Notes under the pieces: model-generated | Seen by the model: the letters and a program-made list of their open reading frames with translations, nothing else | Databases searched by the model: none | Told to the model about the DNA's origin: nothing | Origin: an uncultured Candidatus Melainabacteria bacterium | Lineage (GTDB): Bacteria; Cyanobacteriota; Vampirovibrionia; Gastranaerophilales; Gastranaerophilaceae | Assembly: GCA_947090755.1 (NCBI GenBank) | Contig: CAMUPF010000003.1 | Coordinates: forward strand, 1-64,000 | Reading direction: 5' to 3' | Length of the DNA: 64,000 nt | Made by a program: the position numbers and the translations under genes | Shown here: positions 42,024 to 50,144 of the stretch, piece after piece | How positions within the stretch are numbered: position 1 is the stretch's first letter | Layout of the letters: each line of letters begins with the position of its first letter

Positions 42024-43493
42024 ATGTCAGAAAAATTAGTACACGTAAACTCATACAAACGAGGCGACGGCACCCCTGTAAAAGAACACTACCGTGGCGG
42101 TGGTTATAGAGGTAATAATTCGTTTGTGCCAGATGAAGGTAATATGGGTGGTGAAGTATCCCCATCACCATTAGGTGATTGTGACGCCGGTGGAATAGGG
42201 GACATGCTGAAAGCAAGTAGATTCGGTTTATTCGAAAAATTGAAGGAAATTTTAACCCAACGTCCTGAAGATATGACGCAAAATGTAGTTTTAGAAGGTG
42301 GTGTAAGTACTGAAGTGTACCTTCCGCCTGACGGTGGCGGAGTCATGGGTGGATTAGGTGAAGCGATGGAGGCTGTACAAGTATTCATGGCGTTAGCTCA
42401 GGCTGCAGGCGGTCTTGCAGTAGAGGGTCTAAAGGTAGCAGCAGCGATTAAGCATGCGCTAGATAATTTTGATGAATTAGGTGCCGCGCAGTTTGGAGCT
42501 GAAATGGATGTGGTAGTCGGGAAATTATATCAAGCGCAAAGCCAGTCATTAAGGGTGGAGCAGTCAATGCTAGATAAGTTATCTCAAACGACGGATCAGC
42601 GTGAGTATAAACAGCTATATGATACGTATGTTCAACAACGCGACTTGAATAGAGCGACCAAACCCCTAATAAACCGTATAGCGTATTCAAACGAACATAA
42701 GAATTACGAGGAATTAACAAAAGGTTTGCAAGAATATAACACTCTGCATAGCAACGCGACGGCAACTGCTGAGCAACATTTACCGCTGAATACACCACCA
42801 GCTTATATAGAATTTGCAGAACAGCCTTTATCTGAGGTGTTACAACCTGTTAAGATTCGGAAAAAAACCCTAGGTGATGTTTGGCGTGAAGAACCTGAAA
42901 GGCAAAGAGATTTAATTGATGGTGCTATGAAGAAAGCTGATTCTTTGGGGGCTGAGGATACAAGGGCCTTTTGGGAGATTGGTAGAGGTAATGTCGCTGC
43001 TTATAAAGATTACGTTGACCGAAATGGTTATTTTGTTGATAGCATTTCAGATTTGCCTTATGATATTCAAGATGATGTTAGGGCAAAAGTTAGAGAACAA
43101 TTGCATGTTAGTGATGCAAAAGGTCTAATATTAAGACCAAAGAGTTCTTTATCTAGAAAGATTATCAATAGTAAAAAATTCCAAGATTTAATAAAAAAAT
43201 CAATTTTTAAACTTTTGAGCGGGCAAGTTGTTTCGGGAAGTTTAAATTATAAACAAATATGGACCCCTAATATTGGTGGTGCATTAGGGAATGCTGATAT
43301 ATTAAATACTTATATAAATCCACATGGTGATATTGTGTCTTTTGTCGTCGACACTTATGATTTTAATGCTGGTGAAGCTTGGTTTATTGAGTGGGGACGA
43401 AATGTACAACAGAATGGTTATCTCAAGGGGTATTTTTCAGTAACAATATTAGTTATCCCGCAAGAGCAGTGGTTAGGGTGGATAATTAATTAG
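42024..43493 (+). CDS. toxin-like modular protein of unknown family
   Basis: The 489-residue protein has a strong GGAGG ribosome site. I recognise no named domain. The N-terminus KLVHVNSYKRGDGTPVKEHYRGGG is a Gly/His-rich segment of a type seen at the start of some secreted or phage-linked proteins; residues about 105-180 are Ala/Gly-rich and hydrophobic; the last 120 residues (from LSRKIINSKKFQDLI to EQWLGWIIN) form a compact, more AT-rich module with ALGNADILNTYINPHGD and FVVDTYDFNAGEAWF. A variable C-terminal toxin module fused to a carrier would look like this. The stop overlaps by four bases the stop of a convergent membrane-protein gene, a possible immunity partner. Toxin function is not proven. 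Confidence 0.6.
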   Translation: MSEKLVHVNSYKRGDGTPVKEHYRGGGYRGNNSFVPDEGNMGGEVSPSPLGDCDAGGIGDMLKASRFGLFEKLKEILTQRPEDMTQNVVLEGGVSTEVYLPPDGGGVMGGLGEAMEAVQVFMALAQAAGGLAVEGLKVAAAIKHALDNFDELGAAQFGAEMDVVVGKLYQAQSQSLRVEQSMLDKLSQTTDQREYKQLYDTYVQQRDLNRATKPLINRIAYSNEHKNYEELTKGLQEYNTLHSNATATAEQHLPLNTPPAYIEFAEQPLSEVLQPVKIRKKTLGDVWREEPERQRDLIDGAMKKADSLGAEDTRAFWEIGRGNVAAYKDYVDRNGYFVDSISDLPYDIQDDVRAKVREQLHVSDAKGLILRPKSSLSRKIINSKKFQDLIKKSIFKLLSGQVVSGSLNYKQIWTPNIGGALGNADILNTYINPHGDIVSFVVDTYDFNAGEAWFIEWGRNVQQNGYLKGYFSVTILVIPQEQWLGWIIN

Positions 43494-44074
43494 ATTATTG
43501 TAAATGTTAATACTCCAATGTTAGCCAAGACTGAGCATACAAGGCAGATAATGTCTTGTATGTTTAGTTTTTCATTATTTAATATTTTTTTAAAAACAGG
43601 TAATGTATTTATATTTAGATATATTCCTCCGAAAATTAGTATAAAGTAAGTATCAACTAATAAAGGTTTACTAATTAAATCCTCATAAAATGCAAGCATA
43701 AAAGAAGCGAATCCTAAATTTATTGTGTATACGATAGTTAACCACAATATTGTAAAGCTTATAAAAATAATTTCTATTATTAGAAAAGTGACATATTTAT
43801 GTATTGGAATAGGGCTTTTAAAGGAATGTGGTTCACTGTTAATTTTTGTAAGATAACTTTTTGTGTTTTTTATATTACATATTAAATTTATGCATATAAG
43901 TAAGTATAAAGTAAATACGAAAATACAAATTTGGTAAAAGTATTGTGGTAAGTTTGTGGGTATTTCAGCTACTAAGGCGATGAAAAAGCCTGAAATAAAA
44001 AAGCAATATGTTAACCAGATAATAAGAAAAATCCATTCTGCTATTAATTCTAATTTAACAATGCCTTTATTCAT
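43490..44074 (-). CDS. four-helix membrane protein, possible immunity protein (copy 1)
   Basis: The 194-residue, very AT-rich gene encodes a protein starting MNKGIVKLELIAEWIFLIIW with about four membrane helices. It is a diverged duplicate of the next protein (KLELIAE, KNTKSYLTKIN, LNIQDIICLVCS versus KLELIAE, QNTKRYLAILN, LNLLNKICLVSS). Its 3' end overlaps the 3' end of the toxin-like gene. An upstream hairpin (AGTTGGC ... GCCAACT) lies just before its start. Duplicated small membrane proteins next to a toxin are typical of immunity genes, but the antisense arrangement is unusual and no family is recognised. Confidence 0.6.
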   Translation of the reverse strand: MNKGIVKLELIAEWIFLIIWLTYCFFISGFFIALVAEIPTNLPQYFYQICIFVFTLYLLICINLICNIKNTKSYLTKINSEPHSFKSPIPIHKYVTFLIIEIIFISFTILWLTIVYTINLGFASFMLAFYEDLISKPLLVDTYFILIFGGIYLNINTLPVFKKILNNEKLNIQDIICLVCSVLANIGVLTFTII

Positions 44075-44090
44075 AAAAATATAATAGTCC

Positions 44091-44119
44091 AGTTGGCCAA
44101 TAAAGTATATTAGCCAACT
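44091..44119 (-). repeat. leader hairpin of copy 1, repeated before copy 2
   Basis: AGTTGGC (44091-44097) pairs with GCCAACT (44113-44119). The flanking sequence ATAATAGTCCAGTTGGC and AATAAAGTA recurs at 44757-44790 before the second copy, so the duplication included the leader. Confidence 0.65.
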
Positions 44120-44130
44120 AGCTATAAGAT

Positions 44131-44748
44131 TTAATACCTATTATAATAGTGTACGAAGATAAGGTATAGTATAGGCAAATATGAACTTACTAGGCAGATT
44201 TTGTTTAGTAAGTTCAATGATTTATTTTCATATAATTTTCTTATTGTCGATATTGTATCGAATATTGAAAAACTTAAAAACAAAAATAAAGGAATTGTTA
44301 TTGCAGAAACGCAACAAAAATCTCTGAATGCATTAACATAACCATCATCTATGCAAGATAGGCCTAATGTAAGGTAAACAGCAAAAAACATTAATACTAT
44401 AGTAAACCAGATCATTGCCCAAAGAATTTCAAAAATTAAGACAATCATTAATATGTTTTTTTTGATTTTAGTAAGAAGGGTTTCTTCTTGGTAAATATAT
44501 TTTCTTTTATTTAATATTGCTAAGTATCTTTTAGTGTTTTGGGCTTTAAGGTTTAGTATTTTTAAAAACCAAATATATATTATAACGTATATAATAGTTG
44601 TGGGAATAGATAAAAGAAGCTTGTATTCATGAATTGTAGACCAATGTGAATAAATTAGAAAAAGAAAAATTACTAATCCCCATGTTCGCCAAAGAAAGTG
44701 AATTATTTGTTCTGCAATTAATTCTAATTTTACAACCCTTCTATTCAT
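44131..44748 (-). CDS. four-helix membrane protein, possible immunity protein (copy 2)
   Basis: I start at 44748 (MNRRVVKLELIAEQIIHFLW), matching the start of copy 1; a longer frame reaches 44784 but crosses the repeated leader. The 205-residue product has about four membrane helices and the same order of motifs as copy 1. Both genes are AT-rich and lack a clear ribosome site. Read on the minus strand, this copy is followed after 56 bases by copy 1. Confidence 0.6.
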   Translation of the reverse strand: MNRRVVKLELIAEQIIHFLWRTWGLVIFLFLIYSHWSTIHEYKLLLSIPTTIIYVIIYIWFLKILNLKAQNTKRYLAILNKRKYIYQEETLLTKIKKNILMIVLIFEILWAMIWFTIVLMFFAVYLTLGLSCIDDGYVNAFRDFCCVSAITIPLFLFLSFSIFDTISTIRKLYENKSLNLLNKICLVSSYLPILYLIFVHYYNRY

Positions 44749-44781
44749 AAAAAGATAATAGTCCAGTTGGCTAATAAAGTA

Positions 44782-44801
44782 CACTAGCCATGTGGCTAGT
44801 G
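44782..44801 (-). terminator. hairpin after the lipoprotein gene
   Basis: CACTAGCCA-TG-TGGCTAGTG, nine-base arms with a two-base loop, directly after the 44803 stop and before TACTTTATTA on the minus strand. A weak terminator or the boundary of the duplicated segment. Confidence 0.5.
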
Positions 44802-44802
44802 A

Positions 44803-45204
44803 TTAGCGTACCTGCAGGATATTACTCGTTAATTCTTTTGTAGGGTTGTCTTTTGAATAAACTTTAAATTCATATAAGCCGGTTTCGTTGAATACAAAAT
44901 AGTCGGTGAAATAGTATTGCTGTTCGTCTTTCAGGTGAACCGTTTTACCATAGATAAGTTTGTAGCCGTAACGCATTTCTTTATTATCACGTTTGAAAAC
45001 CTGTATGTATAACTGGCGTGTTACAATAGGTTTGGGAAGGCTCACCACGTAGTATACACGTTCCCCGCGTGAAAATACGTAATCTGCGTCAAGTACGTTT
45101 TCAGGTGTTATCTCTTCACGGTTGAATACTATGTACGATTTGTCCTGACAGCCGCCACCAAGCAATGATATTAAAAGTAATACAAATAAAAGTCCGTTTT
45201 TCAT
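44803..45204 (-). CDS. putative lipoprotein
   Basis: The 133-residue product has a signal peptide with a lipobox-like end (LLISLLGGGC), so it is probably a lipoprotein, though the -3 residue is Gly rather than Leu. The mature part is a beta-rich domain (SRGERVYYVVSLPKPIV ... FNETGLYEFKVYSKD) like Ig-type extracytoplasmic modules. Its ATG overlaps the stop of the TPR gene (TAATG), so they form an operon. Confidence 0.75.
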   Translation of the reverse strand: MKNGLLFVLLLISLLGGGCQDKSYIVFNREEITPENVLDADYVFSRGERVYYVVSLPKPIVTRQLYIQVFKRDNKEMRYGYKLIYGKTVHLKDEQQYYFTDYFVFNETGLYEFKVYSKDNPTKELTSNILQVR

Positions 45205-47255
45205 TACTGTAATACGTTTAATTTCTCTCTTACGCGTGCCATTGTGTTGCTGTCGTTGCTGTATTGAAGGAAGGATTGGTAATTCTTGACAGCTTCCTGT
45301 ATATTGTTTTGTGATTCGTAAGCGATTCCGAGCGCAAAGTAGGCATAAGAGTAAGTCGGGTCAATTTCTACCACTTTTTTAAACGCTTTGATGGCTTCGT
45401 CAGTATTTTTTTCTTCTGCGTTGACAAGCCCGAGGTTAAACCAGGCGTCTGCGTAGTTTATGTCGGTTAATATAGCTTTTTTGTAGTAGGAACTTGCGTT
45501 TTTATTGTCTTTTTGTGCTCTGTAAACATTTCCGATTTTCAGAAGTGTTTTTTCGTCTGTCGGATTCAGGCTTAATGCTTCCTTGTAGGTTACGAGTGCA
45601 AGTTCGTATTCTTGATTTTTGTAACTTTTATCAGCGTTTCCCAGCAGTTTTTGATATTGCTTGTCGACTTCTGTTTTAGGTGCGTTCTCGTCCTCGAAGG
45701 TAACTGTTACGATTGAAATATTATCGTCGGCGGAACCTGTTTCGAGCGGTGCAATGTCAACAGGTTTTGATTCAAGTTCTTTGTTGTAGGCTTCTGTGAT
45801 GAAGTCGGCGTATTCACTGCTGTATTCAAGGTTTGAAGGGCTTAGAGATATCGCTTTTTCGTAGAATTCTCCGGCTTTTGCCGTATCGTCCTGTGCACGG
45901 TAAATTTTTGCAAGCATATAGCACGGATAGCCGTTCTGGGTATCGACTTCTGCGGCTTTTTCGAAGTATGGTAGGGCTTTATTGTATTCGCCGTTAACGT
46001 AGTATATTTTTGCCTGCGTAATAAGTGCAGCGGTTAAGTTTCTGGTAACTTCATCGTTAGGTTTAATTTTCAACAATTCAATGTATAAATCAATTGCCGG
46101 CGGATATTTTTCCCACGCGTGGAGCGCAAGGGCCTTGTTAAGCTTAAGGTCATAGTTGTCGCTTTCTGTGAGGAGAATTTCGTTGTAGCCTTGAACTGCT
46201 TTCTCATAATTTTTCTGGATGTGGTAAGATTCAGCGAGTGCTTTTTTCATATCAAGGTCGCTGGTATTTTTTGCAAGTGCGGTTTCGAAATTTTTAACTG
46301 CTTCGTCGATTTTGTTTTCGCGTTTGAGAACCATGCCGAGGTTTTTGTATGCGTAACCGTTGTCCGGATATTTTTCGAGGTAAAGTTTGTATTGCTTGAT
46401 TGCCTCTTCGTTTTGCTGCATATCGGCAAGAAGGTTTGCGTAATCAAATCGGATTACATTGAGAGAAGGTTCCTGTTCAAATATTGCAACGTACTGTGTT
46501 AAAGCTTTTTCGTTTTCTTCCATAGCCTGATAGCAAAGTGCTAAAGTCACACGGCAGGAAAGGTTTGCCGGATTTTTGTCAAGTTCTTTGAGCAAAAATT
46601 CGACGGATTTTTTATATTCTTTGGTTTTGTAAAGAGCTATACCGTAGTTTCCGTAACTGTTGAAATCGTCGGGATTTTTCTTGTAAAGTGCGGCGTATTC
46701 GGTAATGGCTTTGTTAATATCGTTTTCGAGCAGATAAGAGTTAGCGAGGTTTTCTCTTGCCTCAAAGTGTTCCGGATAAATACTTAAAAAGTATTCATAA
46801 TTTTTAATCGCGGTTTTGTATTCTTTACTCATATATTGAGCGTTTGCGATATTGAGGTAGTTAAACTTGTAATCCGGAAAGATTTTTTGCGCCTGTTCAT
46901 AGTAGAGGAGCGCGTCTTTGTATTCGCCTTTATTTTCGTAGATTCCGCCAATACTTATGTAGATGAAAGCGTCAGTAGGTTTAAGTTCGAGCGCTTTTTT
47001 GTATGCTTTAAGTGCAGTGTCATAATCCTGAGTATCTGCATAGAGTCCGGCAAGTTTTGTATAAAGCATGGATTCCTGCGGGCTAATGGAAATAGCCTGT
47101 AGAAGAGCTTGAATTGCATCGGTATATTCTTCTTTATATTCTAAAGAGCAGGCTTTTTGATAAAGAGCATTGGCTTCCGGCGACATACTTGCGAACGCGG
47201 CACCGCTGTTTAACATTACTAATAACATAGCCGATATGAGTAAACGCTTATTCGT
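45204..47255 (-). CDS. large exported TPR-repeat protein with possible ACG start
   Basis: The protein consists of about fifteen tetratricopeptide repeats (for example YDTALKAYKKALELKPTDA, NTDEAIKAFKKVVEIDPTYS). The first ATG (47228) gives a signal peptide without its basic n-region (MLLVMLNSGAAFAS). Nine codons upstream, an ACG at 47253-47255 is preceded by AGGAGG at five bases and would give (M)NKRLLISAMLLVMLNSG, a complete signal peptide. So the real start is probably this ACG, perhaps an ATG changed by one transition. TTTACA/TAAAAT promoter-like boxes with a 17-base gap lie upstream. Repeats likely mediate protein-protein contacts in the periplasm or on the surface. Confidence 0.85.
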   Translation of the reverse strand, partial: TNKRLLISAMLLVMLNSGAAFASMSPEANALYQKACSLEYKEEYTDAIQALLQAISISPQESMLYTKLAGLYADTQDYDTALKAYKKALELKPTDAFIYISIGGIYENKGEYKDALLYYEQAQKIFPDYKFNYLNIANAQYMSKEYKTAIKNYEYFLSIYPEHFEARENLANSYLLENDINKAITEYAALYKKNPDDFNSYGNYGIALYKTKEYKKSVEFLLKELDKNPANLSCRVTLALCYQAMEENEKALTQYVAIFEQEPSLNVIRFDYANLLADMQQNEEAIKQYKLYLEKYPDNGYAYKNLGMVLKRENKIDEAVKNFETALAKNTSDLDMKKALAESYHIQKNYEKAVQGYNEILLTESDNYDLKLNKALALHAWEKYPPAIDLYIELLKIKPNDEVTRNLTAALITQAKIYYVNGEYNKALPYFEKAAEVDTQNGYPCYMLAKIYRAQDDTAKAGEFYEKAISLSPSNLEYSSEYADFITEAYNKELESKPVDIAPLETGSADDNISIVTVTFEDENAPKTEVDKQYQKLLGNADKSYKNQEYELALVTYKEALSLNPTDEKTLLKIGNVYRAQKDNKNASSYYKKAILTDINYADAWFNLGLVNAEEKNTDEAIKAFKKVVEIDPTYSYAYFALGIAYESQNNIQEAVKNYQSFLQYSNDSNTMARVREKLNVLQ

Positions 47256-47454
47256 AATAACCTCCTGAAATAATCCCTATATTTCCCTATGCTCAACATT
47301 TTATCAGAAATTTTATTTTGTGTAAAGTGCTAGTGTTTGGGGTAGAGTTCAGGGACATGTCAAAATTGTTACAAAAATTTACACGCCACAACCCAAATAC
47401 CGCGCAATTTTTCATGTTTAGTTGTTTTGTATCACTAGCAAAGTTTATACATCT

Positions 47455-47463
47455 ATGGTATAC
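47455..47463 (+). promoter_or_regulatory. extended -10 promoter of the small gene at 47502
   Basis: ATGGTATACTG contains TGGTATACT, an extended -10; the -35 is poor. It lies about 40 bases before the ATG. Confidence 0.5.
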
Positions 47464-47501
47464 TGTGCAGTGTGAAGGCTGAAAAGTGGAAGGAGTTACA
47501 A

Positions 47502-47660
47502 ATGGCAACTACCGAAACAATTGAAACTCAAAAGGTCAACAAATCCAAATTCAACGATGAGTTTGAAAATTATTTGAAAAAACAATGCTTGAAAACAACA
47601 TTCAATGGTTCAGAACTTGAATCATTCTCCTGGTACCGTAAGGTTTTAGGTTTAGCGTAA
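47502..47660 (+). CDS. small protein of unknown function
   Basis: I start at 47502 (MATTETIETQKVNKSKFNDE), because AAGGAG lies eight bases upstream, giving 52 residues ending in SFSWYRKVLGLA. It has its own promoter and terminator, so it is a tight monocistronic unit. The C-terminus is amphipathic with aromatics. No family recognised; a signalling peptide or small regulator is possible. A 13-base direct repeat, CATTCAATGGTTC, occurs within the gene and again just after it. Confidence 0.6.
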   Translation: MATTETIETQKVNKSKFNDEFENYLKKQCLKTTFNGSELESFSWYRKVLGLA

Positions 47661-47701
47661 GCAGAAAAGCATTCAATGGTTCTAAAAAAATAATTTGTTG
47701 T

Positions 47702-47729
47702 AAAAAAGCACCCTGAGGGGTGCCTTTTT
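47702..47729 (+). terminator. rho-independent terminator
   Basis: AAAAAAGCACCC-TGAG-GGGTGCCTTTTT: six GC-rich base pairs extended by A-U pairs and ending in T. Confidence 0.88.
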
Positions 47730-47732
47730 GTG

Positions 47733-47940
47733 TCCGAGAAAGACTCGCGATAAGGAACGTGTCGTGAATGAGTTGCGGAGCAACTCCCGCTCACGCAAGC
47801 GAGTCTTTTGAGTGGCGTATTAGACAGCACTCTGCCGAACAAACGATTGAGTATCGTTTGTGAGAGGTACGCGGGTTGGCCTGCGTGAGCAGGACAAGCA
47901 GGCGACGGAGAACTGCTTTTAAGTGTCTGGGCAAATCTCG
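47733..47940. repeat. large structured repeat region including a MITE-like copy
   Basis: First part: an outer stem ACTCGC/GCGAGT encloses GTGA...TCAC and GAGTTGC-GGA-GCAACTC. Second part, from 47821: AGACAGC, hairpins AAACGAT/ATCGTTT and CCTGC/GCAGG, then GCAGGCGACGGAGAACTGCTTTTAA and TGTCT, the same ends as the copies at 15215 and 16215. No supported gene crosses this region. Confidence 0.6.
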
Positions 47941-48001
47941 CAAATAAAAGCCTGTGAAGTTTTTTCACAGGCTAGTACCAAGTCTGGTATCCACTTTTTA
48001 C

Positions 48002-48211
48002 TTATTTTGAAAATCCCTCTTGATGAAATCTCATCATATTTGCAAGATGCCATTGTTTTTCTTTGACTTCTTGAATATAATCTTTGATTTCTTCAAGTTC
48101 TGACAACAGGGTTGCCATGTCTTTATTCTGTCTGACGTATGGAACCTCATTTTCGGTTTCCTGCCACGCTGGTGAGAAACAAAGATTTTCAAATAATTCC
48201 TTTTCGTTCAC
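48002..48211 (-). CDS. small protein of unknown function
   Basis: The 69-residue product starts MNEKELFENLCFSPAWQETE and has a central coiled-coil-like helix (LLSELEEIKDYIQEVKEKQW). GGAGG is placed near its start (ACCTCC on the plus strand). It is acidic, without signal peptide or membrane segment. It follows another small protein gene 33 bases upstream, so the two may be an operon. No family recognised. Confidence 0.6.
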   Translation of the reverse strand: MNEKELFENLCFSPAWQETENEVPYVRQNKDMATLLSELEEIKDYIQEVKEKQWHLANMMRFHQEGFSK

Positions 48212-48244
48212 ATTTACCTCCTTAGAGTTTAGGCAAAACTGCTT

Positions 48245-48460
48245 TTAATCAAACTTCTTTTCTGAAATGAATGCGTGGAACATATCCACTAAATCGAATT
48301 TGCCATATTTAAAAGCAACAGGTGCTTTAGTGTAGGCTTCGTTGTCCAGATCCTGAATAGCTTTAACCTCTCTGTAGGTGCTGGAATCAAAATCGAAACT
48401 TGTCATTTCCCCGTAATCTAACATCAAATCTTCCATGTTTAAAACTTTTTTGTCTGTCAT
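48245..48460 (-). CDS. small acidic protein of unknown function
   Basis: I start at 48460 (MTDKKVLNMEDLMLDYGEM); GGAG lies upstream at a suitable distance. The 71-residue acidic product has no signal peptide or membrane segment. Leads the pair with the 48211 gene. Confidence 0.6.
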   Translation of the reverse strand: MTDKKVLNMEDLMLDYGEMTSFDFDSSTYREVKAIQDLDNEAYTKAPVAFKYGKFDLVDMFHAFISEKKFD

Positions 48461-48469
48461 TTCTAACAC

Positions 48470-48925
48470 TCCTTATTTACCTGAATTAAGAGTCGGCGTT
48501 GTTGTCAGAAAACTTTAGAGAAATTTGTATAGTTGTTACAAAGTTTTACATATAACCATGCCCTTTGCGGCGGCGGAGTTCCATGCAAAACGGGCTTATG
48601 TCAATCAAAAAAGGCTCTATTATTTACGTTAATTCATTAAGTTTGCTTCATTAAAATTGTAAATTTTATTTTTGTTCTTTAATTTCTAGGGGCATGGTCA
48701 ATTGTAACAAATTTCGCAGTTTTTGTTACTTGATAACTTTATGTATTGGATTTAGATTAAGAACATCAGGAAGAGGACAAAAGATTTCGGAAAGAACGAG
48801 GTGATGGCGAAGTAAAAACTTGGGAGTGAACGGGCAGGAGATAGTTCGGGAAAAGTTGAAACAAGTTTATAAAAAAGATTTGTATTTAGGTGAAAAACAA
48901 TTGATTAGGGATTTTTTTTATTAGG
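48470..48925. other. 456-base intergenic region with a long interrupted inverted repeat
   Basis: No supported gene. ACCATGCCC (48555-48563) and GGGCATGGT (48691-48699) are inverted copies, and both are flanked by TTGTTACAA-like sequence (about 48532 and 48703), forming a larger imperfect inverted repeat. Another TTGTTACAA occurs near 47364. GCGGCGGAG at about 48570 recalls the end of the MITE-like repeat. Confidence 0.45.
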
Positions 48926-50050
48926 ATGTGTGAGTTAGAAGCGAAAAAGATTATAGGATTGATGTCCGGAACGTCATGTGACAGTATTGACGCGGGTTTA
49001 TGTGTTGTTAAGCCGGATTTAAGTTGTGAATTGATTGCGGGAATAAATTATAAGTATCCAGTGCATATTAGAGAAAAGATTTTTCAAATGTTCAGGGGTG
49101 AAAGTTCTATAAAAGATATTTGCCAGATGAACTTTGCAATAGGGGAGTGTTTTGCGAATGCTTGCGATGTGTTAATTTCAGAGCACGGGAAGCCTGATTT
49201 GATTGCAAGCCACGGTCAGACTGTGTTTCACAGCCCAAAAGAGGAGAAGTTAGACGGCGTATCGTTGAAAAGTACGCTGCAAATTGGGGAGAGTTCTGTT
49301 ATTGCTGAAAAAACAGGCTGTATGGTTGTATCGAATTTTAGAGAGGCTGATATTGCGGCAGGCGGCGAGGGAGCGCCGCTTGTTTGCTTTGCGGATGAAA
49401 AGTGGTTTAAGCCTTTGAGGAAAAATGTTCTGGTGCAAAATATCGGCGGAATCTCTAACGTTACAGTTGTGACGCGTGAGAATAGTACGTTCGGGTTTGA
49501 TACGGGGCTTGGAAATATTATGATTGATTACTGTATGAATAAGTTTTTCAATAAGCCCTATGATGAGGATGGCAAGATTGCGCATGAAGGTATAATTGAT
49601 GACGGCTGGTTAAACCTTCTATTGCAGGATGATTATTATTTCAAAGAACCGCCAAAGACCACGGGCAGAGAGTATTTTTCAAACTTTTATATAGAAAATG
49701 CGCTTAAATACGCGCCTTCTGACAAAAAAGATATTATTGCGACGGCAACTGCACTTACTGCACGAACGATTGTTGACGCTTATGAGCGGTTTATTTTCCC
49801 GAGTATGTCGATTGATGAAGTAATCATTGGCGGCGGCGGGGCTTATAACCCTGAGTTAATGCGTTTAATAAGGAAATATTTGCCGCCTGAAATTACGCTG
49901 AAAACCCATGAGGATTACAAGATTTCGAATAATTTCAAGGAAGTTATGGCATTTGCGCTTCTGGGATATTGTAAATATTACGGAATCCCTTCCAATCTTC
50001 CGGAATGCACGGGCGCTAAAAAGAGAGTTGTCCTTGGAAAAATAAGTTAA
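48926..50050 (+). CDS. anmK: anhydro-N-acetylmuramic acid kinase
   Basis: The 374-residue kinase phosphorylates and opens 1,6-anhydroMurNAc during peptidoglycan recycling. It has the signature IIGLMSGTSCDSIDAGLC, SHGQTVFHSP, VQNIGGISNVT and IIGGGGAYNPELM, all typical of AnmK. Length is normal. The ribosome site (TTAGG) is weak. It stands apart from the wall cluster. Confidence 0.95.
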   Translation: MCELEAKKIIGLMSGTSCDSIDAGLCVVKPDLSCELIAGINYKYPVHIREKIFQMFRGESSIKDICQMNFAIGECFANACDVLISEHGKPDLIASHGQTVFHSPKEEKLDGVSLKSTLQIGESSVIAEKTGCMVVSNFREADIAAGGEGAPLVCFADEKWFKPLRKNVLVQNIGGISNVTVVTRENSTFGFDTGLGNIMIDYCMNKFFNKPYDEDGKIAHEGIIDDGWLNLLLQDDYYFKEPPKTTGREYFSNFYIENALKYAPSDKKDIIATATALTARTIVDAYERFIFPSMSIDEVIIGGGGAYNPELMRLIRKYLPPEITLKTHEDYKISNNFKEVMAFALLGYCKYYGIPSNLPECTGAKKRVVLGKIS

Positions 50051-50144
50051 TATTAATAATTGTAACGAATATAAAAAACGCTGAAATCCGTTGATTTCAA
50101 AACTCTTTATATATTAGAGAGCAAATTAACGGAGAGCTTATACG

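Noticed and set aside
15215-47936. Integron attC sites as an explanation of the variable-hairpin repeats.
   Set aside because: The RYYYAAC/GTTRRRY core sites are not seen and the copies are not arranged as a cassette array.
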